This document shows, in pieces, positions 5,865-13,800 of a stretch of 15,770 nt of DNA. The position numbers and the translations under genes are program-made. Below the pieces are notes generated by a model, which made no database searches, was not told the origin of the DNA, and was given only the letters and a program-made list of their open reading frames with translations. Source of the stretch: Candidatus Poseidoniaceae archaeon (GTDB lineage Archaea > Thermoplasmatota > Poseidoniia > Poseidoniales > Poseidoniaceae); the NCBI GenBank assembly GCA_022425185.1, contig JAKMFY010000050.1, positions 1 to 15,770 on the forward strand, written 5' to 3'. Each line of letters opens with the position of its first letter. Position 1 is the first letter of the stretch.

Positions 5865-6731
5865 TTGGATATCATCTCTGTGAATGAATTTGAGTTCAAG
5901 CCCATTTCACAGGGTAGCTCATTCCTAGGAAGTGACAAAGGGGGCTGGATCTATGCAAGTCAAAGGCCTCGGTATGAGGTTCAACTCCCTGATTATTACA
6001 TTCTTGAGAACCCTATCACAAGGAGACAAGTCGCTCGTTTACTTGGAGAAAGCGAGGAAGTCGAAGATTCTGCTGAACCTATGATCGGCCTTATTGGAAG
6101 TGAGATAGAAGCTATACGCAAACAGATTGAAGAACAATTCGACTTCGATTCATTACCTGGTAACTGGGAGGTTCGCCCACCGTCTTTCCCAGAATGGCGT
6201 CATGCTCGTGATGAAATCAATCTCGACTCTGGAGTTGTCGAAATATTAGGCGATGCTGCTGCTGCAAATCATCGTGGAGCTATGATGGATGGGCGAGTCC
6301 GTCCAATTGAAACCACTGGCCCGTTGCAGTATCACCGATTAGCAGTAGAAATGCACCCAAAGCGGAAAGGTGTTTTTGCAACCTCAAACATCCCCGTTGA
6401 TCGGTCACTTACGAATACAGTTGTACGATTTGTCATATCTCCTGTACGCGAGTCTCCGGCAAGAAGGGTCCCTAAAACTGCAGATTCTTGGGGTAATTTC
6501 CGAACGGAACTATTGTGGACAACATTGCTTGGAATTATTCCGTCTTTCCTCATACCTATTCTTCGTGGTTTCGACACGTATGCCCTCGATGGTTGGCCGA
6601 ATCTGCTGTTCGGAGGACTTGTTGCAGGATTTGTGACTGGCGCAATATGGAGGCCAAGAAGGCCAACAATTTCCTATGAGGAAGGAGTCATTCAAGAATC
6701 CGGAGACTCATGGGCTAATGTTTCCCAATAA
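5865..6731 (+). CDS. SUMF1/formylglycine-generating-enzyme-like protein with C-terminal membrane anchor, no cysteines
   Basis: A 288-residue protein if translation starts at TTG 5865; GTG 5880 is an alternative. It resembles a divergent FGE-sulfatase (SUMF1) fold. GSSFLGSDKGG then RPRYEVQLPDYYILENPITRRQV (split, about 17-27 and 34-56) matches the family's opening F-MGS...E-P-H-V-L--F-I---PVT. WEVRPPSFPEWRHAR (101-115) matches the R-LPTE-EWE-AAR motif, and NTVVRFVISP (184-193) matches the closing GFR strand. There is no cysteine anywhere, so the copper-binding catalytic pair of true formylglycine-generating enzymes is absent and a binding or structural role is more likely. Two hydrophobic segments follow at about 216-234 and 245-262, then a short polar tail. 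No signal peptide is present, so the domain probably faces the cytoplasm. Its last 40 bp overlap the end of the convergent maeB-type gene. Confidence 0.72.
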   Translation: MDIISVNEFEFKPISQGSSFLGSDKGGWIYASQRPRYEVQLPDYYILENPITRRQVARLLGESEEVEDSAEPMIGLIGSEIEAIRKQIEEQFDFDSLPGNWEVRPPSFPEWRHARDEINLDSGVVEILGDAAAANHRGAMMDGRVRPIETTGPLQYHRLAVEMHPKRKGVFATSNIPVDRSLTNTVVRFVISPVRESPARRVPKTADSWGNFRTELLWTTLLGIIPSFLIPILRGFDTYALDGWPNLLFGGLVAGFVTGAIWRPRRPTISYEEGVIQESGDSWANVSQ

Positions 6732-9010
6732 GAATCCTTACGCATAGCATCAGCAACGCAGATTGCAGTCATGTTAACAATATGACGAACACCGTCTTGG
6801 CGAGCAACAAGTTGGACGGGATTTTTCATTCCTTCAAGAATTGGCCCAGTCATTTCAGCGTCAGCAAGTTGTTCAAGCATCTTGTAAACGATATTTGCTG
6901 AAGCAAGGTTTGGGAGAACCAAAATGTTCGCTGGGCCTGTGAATTCCATGAATGGATATTCTTGCTGAACCGTTGGATCAAGAGCAGTATCTGCCTGCAT
7001 TGGCCCATCGATTACAAGTGTGGGGTCGAGAATTCTGGCCATTTCAACTGCCTCTTCAATACGGTCACTTCGCTGAGCACGGGTGCTTCCAAAGTTAGAG
7101 AATGAAAGCATAGCAACCTTTGGACTTACACCAAATCTTCGGGCGACTTTTGCTGTTTGAACAGCAATTTCTGCAAGTGTGCGGCTATCAGGATAGACAT
7201 TCACTGTTGCATCTGCAAGGAAGAGAAGACGTCCTTTGATGGTCACCATGTAGCAACCAATCAGGCAATGAGCATCATCAGCAGGGCCGATTGTTTCCAA
7301 AACTGGACGTAGAACATCACTGTAATTTCGGCTGACACCGCCAACAAACCCATCAGCATCCCCAAACTCAACCATCTGACTTGCAAAGTATGGCCGGCTC
7401 TTGAGAAGACGAGCTGCATCGACTCTTGTAACACCCTTGCGCTGTCTTCGATCGAACAACTTTTCCGCGTAGATTCCTTTTCTTCGTTCGTCCGTACGAG
7501 GGTCATAAACCTCGTATTCGAAATCAAAATGCATTTCCTCCATCATTCTGGCGATTCTGTCTTTAGGACCGAGTAAAATTGGCTTACATATTTTCTGTTC
7601 GACCAGTTGAGCAGCAGCGCGAATAACCTTCTCATTGTCTCCTTCTGGGAAAACGATTCTCTTATTTCTTCGACGAACTTGGTTGATGACACTGCGCATG
7701 ATTGAATATGTCATTCCTAGTCTCGCCTCGAGGGATTCCCTGTAACTTTGGAGCGAGAATTCTTCTTTGGTTACCGAAGTAATTCCTTCATCAACTGCAG
7801 CCTGTGCTACAGCAGAGGCCTCCCAAATCAACACTCGGCGATCGAATGGTTTTGGGATGATGTATTCTGGCCCATATTCCATCGTTGCACCATCGTAAGC
7901 AGCTGAGATATAATCAGGAACGGGCTCTTTTGCTAATGCTGCAAGCGACCTCGTTGCTGCCATTTTCATATTCTGAGTAATATCTCTTGCACGTACGTCA
8001 AGAGCGCCTCGGAAAATGTAAGGAAAACCTAAGACATTGTTCACTTGGTTGGCGTAATCTGAACGACCTGTGGCAATGATAGCATCTGTGCGAACTTCAA
8101 GAATTTCTTCTGGAAGAATCTCTGGGGTTGGATTCGCAAGGGCGAATACAATTGGATTGGCTGCCATAGAAGCAATCATTTCTTTTGTAACAAGTCCGCC
8201 TTTAGAAAGACCGAGAAGTACGTCAGCATCCTTCATGGCTTCAGCCAGAGGACCATCTGGACAGTCGACTGCAAATTTCGCCTTGTATTCATTGAGTTCT
8301 CCTTTGTCAAGACGACTGGTTGTGATGATTCCTTGTGAATCTATCATCTTGATATTCGAACGCTTCACACCAAGAGCAACATAATGCTCTGCACACGCAA
8401 ATGCAGATGCTCCAGCTCCAAGGACAACGACATTGATTGTACCCAATTCCTTTTCTTGTAATTCTACTGCATTCAATAATGCAGCACCTGAAATGATTGC
8501 TGTACCATGTTGATCATCATGCATGACTGGAATGTCTGTTGCTTCCGCGATTCTACGTTCAATTTCAAAACATTCTGGCGCCTTGATATCTTCAAGATTA
8601 ATGCCTCCAAAGGTTTTGGAAATGTTGACAACTGTTGAAATAAATTCTTCCGGATCTGTCGTATCAACCTCGATATCAAACACATCAATGTCGGCAAATG
8701 TCTTCAAAAGAAGGCCTTTTCCTTCCATGACGGGCTTACTGGCCAAAGCACCAATATTTCCAAGACCTAATACAGCGGTTCCGTTTGAAATAACAGCAAC
8801 TAAATTACCTTTTGAAGTATAGCGATACGCATCCTCTGGCCTCTCTGCGATTTCGAGACAGGGGTAAGCGACTCCAGGAGAATAAGCAAGCGAGAGTTCG
8901 TGTGCTGTTGAGTGTGGTTTTGTTGGCACCACCTTGATTTTTCCACGAGGTTCTTTTTCGTGATACTCGAGTGCTTCACGACGGAGAATTTCGTCTCTTT
9001 TTTTCTTCAT
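6692..9010 (-). CDS. maeB: NADP-dependent malic enzyme fused to phosphotransacetylase-like domain (MaeB type)
   Basis: A 772-residue two-domain enzyme, close in length to E. coli MaeB (759). It decarboxylates malate to pyruvate with reduction of NADP, feeding biosynthetic NADPH. Malic-enzyme landmarks are LAYSPGVAYPCLEI (41-54), GNLVAVISNGTAVLGLGNIG (68-87), EDIKAPECFEIE (140-151), the metal-site HDDQHGTAI (164-172), the Rossmann loop VVLGAGASAFA (195-205), LANPTPEI (291-298) and GRSDYANQVNNVL (315-327). From about 450 a phosphotransacetylase-type domain follows: RIVFPEGDNEKVIRAA (451-466), DGFVGG (553-558) and FLADATVNVYPDS (597-609). In characterised MaeB enzymes this domain is not catalytic and senses acetyl-CoA. 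AGGGG 8 nt upstream supports the ATG. It diverges from pyruvate kinase. The strong likeness to proteobacterial MaeB suggests ancient transfer from bacteria if the host is archaeal. Confidence 0.97.
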   Translation of the reverse strand: MKKKRDEILRREALEYHEKEPRGKIKVVPTKPHSTAHELSLAYSPGVAYPCLEIAERPEDAYRYTSKGNLVAVISNGTAVLGLGNIGALASKPVMEGKGLLLKTFADIDVFDIEVDTTDPEEFISTVVNISKTFGGINLEDIKAPECFEIERRIAEATDIPVMHDDQHGTAIISGAALLNAVELQEKELGTINVVVLGAGASAFACAEHYVALGVKRSNIKMIDSQGIITTSRLDKGELNEYKAKFAVDCPDGPLAEAMKDADVLLGLSKGGLVTKEMIASMAANPIVFALANPTPEILPEEILEVRTDAIIATGRSDYANQVNNVLGFPYIFRGALDVRARDITQNMKMAATRSLAALAKEPVPDYISAAYDGATMEYGPEYIIPKPFDRRVLIWEASAVAQAAVDEGITSVTKEEFSLQSYRESLEARLGMTYSIMRSVINQVRRRNKRIVFPEGDNEKVIRAAAQLVEQKICKPILLGPKDRIARMMEEMHFDFEYEVYDPRTDERRKGIYAEKLFDRRQRKGVTRVDAARLLKSRPYFASQMVEFGDADGFVGGVSRNYSDVLRPVLETIGPADDAHCLIGCYMVTIKGRLLFLADATVNVYPDSRTLAEIAVQTAKVARRFGVSPKVAMLSFSNFGSTRAQRSDRIEEAVEMARILDPTLVIDGPMQADTALDPTVQQEYPFMEFTGPANILVLPNLASANIVYKMLEQLADAEMTGPILEGMKNPVQLVARQDGVRHIVNMTAICVADAMRKDSYWETLAHESPDS

Positions 9011-9018
9011 GTTTTTAT

Positions 9019-9023
9019 CCCCT
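9019..9023 (-). promoter_or_regulatory. Ribosome binding site of the malic enzyme gene
   Basis: AGGGG on the minus strand, 8 nt before the ATG at 9010. Confidence 0.5.
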
Positions 9024-9062
9024 AAACCTCTCTTGGTAGCATCAATGGTTTGAGCATTGTTC

Positions 9063-9078
9063 CTTGATTGGTCTTGAT
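9063..9078. repeat. Short direct repeat CTTGAT with 10-bp period
   Basis: CTTGAT occurs at 9063-9068 and 9073-9078, exactly one helical turn apart, between the divergent malic enzyme and pyruvate kinase genes. It may be part of a regulatory site or chance. Confidence 0.3.
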
Positions 9079-9099
9079 AGAGGGTTTCTGTAACTCGTT

Positions 9100-9111
9100 T
9101 TGGTGAACCAA
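9100..9111. promoter_or_regulatory. Inverted repeat in the maeB-pyruvate kinase intergenic region, possible operator
   Basis: TTGGTGAACCAA is a perfect palindrome with a 2-base centre and 5-bp arms, 52 bp before the pyruvate kinase ATG and 89 bp before the malic enzyme ATG. The same 153-bp region contains further TTGGT or ATTGGT words near 9034 and 9067 and the direct repeat CTTGAT-tggt-CTTGAT (9063-9078). This fits a shared regulator binding site for two pyruvate-forming enzymes, but no known operator is recognised. Confidence 0.35.
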
Positions 9112-9152
9112 CGATTGTAAGGACTATGGGTTGCTTGCTCTTGTTGAGGACT

Positions 9153-9158
9153 GAGGAG
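9153..9158 (+). promoter_or_regulatory. Ribosome binding site of pyruvate kinase
   Basis: GAGGAG 5 nt upstream of the ATG at 9164, a strong Shine-Dalgarno sequence that fixes this start and implies a leadered message. Confidence 0.65.
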
Positions 9159-9163
9159 AGAAC

Positions 9164-10633
9164 ATGCGTTCGAGAATCATCGCAACAATCGGCCCAGCAA
9201 GTAACGGCGTTGAGACGTTAAAACAGATGATTGAAGGGGGTATGGATATTGCTCGACTCAATTATTCTCATGGTGATTTCAAGGGCAAAGAGCAAACAAT
9301 ACAGAACATTCGTTCAGCGGAATCAGAGGCTGGGAAGTATGTCGGACTTCTAGCCGATCTTCCCGGGCCTAAACTACGATTGGGAACCTTCGAAGGCGAA
9401 GTTGTCTTGGAAAGAGGAGAACTTGTCGACCTCCATTGTGGGGTCTCAGATGGCTTGCCTACACAAGCAAATACAATTCTTGGCGAACCTGTGAAGACAT
9501 TACCCGTTGAGTGGGATGGTTTATCCAAGGATCTACGCGTGGGTGATCCAGTTCTTCTGTCAGATGGATTGATTCGATTAGAGGTTCTATCTGCTCCTGA
9601 ACATATCGGAGAAGTTGTTCGGTGCCGTGTTGAGGACGGTGGCATCTTAACAGAGAGAAAAGGAATAAATGTCCCAAGAACACTGGTTAAACTCCCTGCT
9701 GTCGGGCCTCATGATCTTGATTGTCTAGAACATGCCCTCTCTCAAAATGTTGATTTTGTTGCTGTGTCTTATGTCCGTAGTGCTAGTGATCTTACACCAG
9801 CACGTGAGCGTATCAAGAAGGCTGGTGTGCACACCTGGATTGTTGCTAAGATAGAACATCCTGCGGCTCTCGAACAGCTGAATGAAATCGTCGAAGCTGC
9901 TGATGTTGTTATGGTTGCGAGAGGAGACTTGGGTGTAGAAATACCCCTTGAAGAAGTTCCTGCTGCTCAGGAGAGAATCGTTTCTGCATGCCTCGAAAGA
10001 GGAACGCCTGTTGTTGTTGCAACCCAGATGCTCGAAAGTATGGTCAATCATGCACGACCTACTCGGGCTGAGGTAACGGATGTCGCTACAGCCATTCGAC
10101 AACACGTTAGCGCCGTGATGCTCTCTGGAGAAACCGCAGGAGGGCAGCATCCAGTGAAAGCGGTTGAAACAATGGCCCGCATTGCTGAAACTGTTGATGC
10201 TTCAACAGCAGATTTACCCGAACCTCCCGCCCTCGCCGCGTATGTTTCCACCCGTGTCATTGCTGGTGCAGCCGTCGATATCGCAAGAGAGACAAACGCA
10301 AATCATCTGATAGTTGCAACCGAACATGGGAATGCCGCTCGTTTGATGGCTGCATATCGGCCACGAATTCCGATATATGCAATGACGAATCGAATTCGTG
10401 CTGCTCGTAGAACAACTATCTTGCCGGGTGTTGAAGGATTGCTTGTCGAAGAAAAGACGAGGGCAAGATCGACTGTTGCAGAGGCTGTTCGATTATTATA
10501 TGAACAGAAAAAAATCAAGCCAAATGCGAAGATTGTTGCTATTTCAGGTTCACCTCAGGCAATCAGTGGTAGGACATCTACAATTCGATTGTTGCAAGTA
10601 CAAAAAGACGGCGAACTCTCTGATTTAGAGTGA
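9164..10633 (+). CDS. pyk: Pyruvate kinase
   Basis: A 489-residue pyruvate kinase, full length for the family, catalysing PEP + ADP to pyruvate + ATP in glycolysis. The N-terminus RSRIIATIGPAS starts the barrel. RLNYSHG (31-37) supplies substrate and nucleotide ligands, and KGINVPRTLVKLPAV (166-180) borders the mobile B domain. The catalytic lysine signature IVAKIEHP places Lys229, with metal ligands Glu231 and Asp255 (VARGDLG). VATQMLESM (285-293) and VMLSGETAGGQHP (318-330) complete the active site. The C domain (about 355-480) is present, with HLIVATEHGNAARL. At the position of rabbit muscle Glu117 the sequence has lysine (ADLPGPKLRLG, Lys70), the residue found in potassium-independent pyruvate kinases. 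The signature reads EHP where most enzymes have ENQ. It diverges from the malic enzyme gene and lies 59 bp before the giant propeller gene. Confidence 0.97.
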   Translation: MRSRIIATIGPASNGVETLKQMIEGGMDIARLNYSHGDFKGKEQTIQNIRSAESEAGKYVGLLADLPGPKLRLGTFEGEVVLERGELVDLHCGVSDGLPTQANTILGEPVKTLPVEWDGLSKDLRVGDPVLLSDGLIRLEVLSAPEHIGEVVRCRVEDGGILTERKGINVPRTLVKLPAVGPHDLDCLEHALSQNVDFVAVSYVRSASDLTPARERIKKAGVHTWIVAKIEHPAALEQLNEIVEAADVVMVARGDLGVEIPLEEVPAAQERIVSACLERGTPVVVATQMLESMVNHARPTRAEVTDVATAIRQHVSAVMLSGETAGGQHPVKAVETMARIAETVDASTADLPEPPALAAYVSTRVIAGAAVDIARETNANHLIVATEHGNAARLMAAYRPRIPIYAMTNRIRAARRTTILPGVEGLLVEEKTRARSTVAEAVRLLYEQKKIKPNAKIVAISGSPQAISGRTSTIRLLQVQKDGELSDLE

Positions 10634-10657
10634 AGCATTGTTCTGTCAAACAAACAC

Positions 10658-10688
10658 CGCATTCAAATAGTGAAAAGAACGCATTCAA
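10658..10688 (+). repeat. 9-bp direct repeat CGCATTCAA upstream of the giant gene
   Basis: CGCATTCAA occurs at 10658-10666 and 10680-10688, 22 bp apart start to start (two helical turns), the second copy ending 4 bp before the ATG at 10693. TTCAAATAG (10662-10670), which overlaps the first copy, sits about 27 bp before the ATG and could be a weak TATA box for a leaderless message. The arrangement suggests regulation, but no factor is recognised. Confidence 0.4.
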
Positions 10689-10692
10689 TTTC

Positions 10693-10806
10693 ATGAGCGA
10701 AGCCCGTATACATTCATCTCGCTCGCGACGAGCAATGTTTCTGACTGCGTTGATGTTACTATCATCGTGGTCTCTGGCACTTGCCGCTGTTCCGATGGCA
10801 TCTGCT
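10693..10806 (+). other. Signal peptide of the giant propeller protein
   Basis: It encodes residues 1-38: a polar and basic N-region with RSRR, a hydrophobic stretch beginning MFLTALMLLSSW, and an AxA-type end (MASA before His-Glu). This predicts Sec export and signal peptidase I cleavage, with no lipobox cysteine. Confidence 0.8.
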
Positions 10807-13800
10807 CATGAAACTCAAGATGTCATTTCATGGCCGCTTTCTGGCAGTAATGATACCGGTTGGGTTCAACTCAATGCCACGATTGGTACAGATCCAATCC
10901 TCAGCAGTCAAGCGACCGCAGATTGGATACTTGAGTTCGCTCCTGGTGCAGAAATTTCAAACGCTTCACTGCAAATCCATGTCAATGGATCTGACGGGTT
11001 AATGATCGATCAACCGCTTCTCGTAGCCAACGACATAGGCGTCAACCTTTTCGATTGGAGAGGACAAGGTGTTCTCGGCGCCGCTGATTCCTTTGATGGA
11101 GCAAATCCATACACAGATCGGCTTTCGCCAAATAGTGCAACAGGTGCAGGATGGACATTACCGTCAGATGCGACAATCACTGAACTTGCCTTTGAAGCCC
11201 TTGCACCAGTCGATCCTGTAACTTCGTTCACTCCGTTAACGATTCCGGTTACATCATATGCTCAGCATCCCGTTGATGGGCAACTGTACCTTGCAACCGG
11301 TAGTACAATCCTCGTCTTCGATGCTGCGAATGATCCTGCGATTATCGACTTTTATGATTTTGTTGAATTAGAGCCTGATTCTTCATTTGGAGCGATTGCT
11401 GATATTGCCATTGGACCAAATGGTAACCTTCACGTGGCTTTTTCAGAACCTTCAGAGTTTAGAATGATTTCACAAACAGACGGAACAGTAGGAGCTGGTT
11501 TACCATCATTCCCTGCAGGGGACATAGGAGCATTTGAAGTTCTAACCTCCGGCATTTACGCAGCAAACACAGGAGGGGACTTGTATTCATTCGATTCAAC
11601 CTCTTCTGGTTGGAGTCTGCTCCTTTCATCTTCCACATCCAGTGTCGTCAATGATTTGCACGAAGAAAACAATATCCTCTATATCGCCACGGACAATGGT
11701 GTAAACCGGTATGACCTCAACACCAATCAAGCACTGTCTTCTTGGAATTCTGGAAACGTTCTCCACAGTGATACGATTTCAGAAATAACAACTGCTGGAA
11801 ATCAGCTTCTCTTTTCCTCTCCTGATAACGGACTCGCTCGATTCAACTGGAACTCAGGCTTTTGGCTTGCAACATGGAATGACGGAAATTGGCTCGACTC
11901 TAATACAGTATCAGGCGCCCAAGCTTACCAAGATACACTTCACATTATGAGTGGAAGCAAACTCCATCGCTATGATCTCTCCACCGGTGTTTTCGGTTCT
12001 TCAATCGATTTGAATCAGATGAATCTAACACAAAATTCAGTCGGCATGATGATGCCGTGGTCACCCGGTGGCGCTCGAGCTCCTTCTTCAATGATGCATG
12101 CCATGCTCGATGGCAGCAGGCTCGTACTCATCGATGCTACAATGCAAAGCACAGTTCAACGAGAAATTGTCATTGCAAGTGGTCCATCTGGACCTGAAAT
12201 GAGTGATGCAGTCGAACATAATGGAATTCTCTATGTTGCAGGATTTACCTCTGAACAACTTGATAGATTCGATATTGCAAACTCTCTGTGGTTAACTTCT
12301 ATTGATTTAGGAGACAAAATCACTGCTCTTGGTCGAGCAGGAGATACCATCCTTGCTGGAACTGTTGATGATGGAGTCTTCCTCATCGAAAACGGCACTA
12401 TTCGAGCAAATGTTCCTCCTAGTTCTTCGACAGATGCTTCCGACAATTACGTTCTCGATATTGCGGCTGCAGGCGATTGCGGAGATCCGATTGGATGCAA
12501 CATCATCGTCACTCAACTCAACGGAGTGTACAGAATTGATGCCGATGCAACGGCCATAGGCTCTGCAACACTCCTAAGGTCTGGAGTAACAACTGGGCAA
12601 CTTGCAATCTATGCAGACGTATGCTACATCACAACACAAGATGGATTGCTAAGATACGATATCAGTAACGATACGTTCCTTGCCCCTTGGGGATCGACCG
12701 GCGTCAACGGTGTTGACAATGCCCCTGTGGCAGTCATTGGAGACATTGTTCACATGGGCTTGTCTGGATACGGTGTTGCTCGAAAGAATATTCTAACTGG
12801 AGAAATATTGACTCCCCTTAATTCTGATACGACGAACATGCAAACAAACACGATCTATGCCCTCCAAGCAAGCGGAAACGATTTGTGGATTGGAACCAAT
12901 ATTGCTGGCTACATCTGGGATGGGTTCTCAGTTAGTGAAACAACCATCGGACCGCGCAGTGATTGGACAAAACGGCCTTCGCAACATTTCGATTACGTGC
13001 TTGATGGAAATGCAATGTGGTCTGGTACAAACATAGGCGTATGCAAGTACGACCTCTCAGGAAACATTGCTGACTGCCTCAATGTCTACGATGGTATGCC
13101 AAATTGGGCTACATACACAGTTGGCGTCAACAGTACAACCGTGTTTGGAGGAACCTTCTCTGGCGTTGGACTCATCGAAAAGTCATCCTTCAGCGTTGTT
13201 GGAGAATGGGATGCTGGGTCACAAACCGATAATGCAATCGTAGAAATCATCGACGATATTGCTTACATCGGACTCAATGGAGTGGGTATAGCTCGATGGG
13301 ACATAGCAAACAGCCAATGGCTTACAACGTGGACCACAAGCAACGTCCTAGACAATGGAAATCAGTTTGTCACAGGCATGATTGAAGATATTCGACCAGG
13401 CCTTATCTGGATCGGCGGAGAAGACGGTTTTCAATTGATAAATACAACAACAGGTGCTGAAGTCTATGACATCGAGGTTTCAAACAGCCTTTACGTGGGT
13501 AACGGTGATCCATTTGATTTGACAATGTACGGATACACGATGTATTACCATCAAGGAGTTTCAAGCGATAGTGTCTACGGAATTGATGTAGGGAACTTCA
13601 CTGCGATAACACCGCTTGATGCTGGCCAAGAAGTCAGCGAAAATGGCGGAGATGTTGTCGGCATGACCATTGTTGGAGACACGCTTCTTGCAAGCGTTGT
13701 ATCTGGACAATGGTGGAATCAAGAAGGGAGCGGAGGCATCGCTCAGTACGACTTAGTATCTCAAACGTGGAATACGTCTGTTTTACCCGAGGGTTCAGTT

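Noticed and set aside
8070..8384. 104-codon open frame antisense to malic enzyme
   Set aside because: A Ser/Arg-rich translation typical of an antisense shadow of a conserved gene.
9725..10150. 141-codon open frame antisense to pyruvate kinase
   Set aside because: A shadow frame inside a certain gene, with no recognisable domain and unlikely composition.
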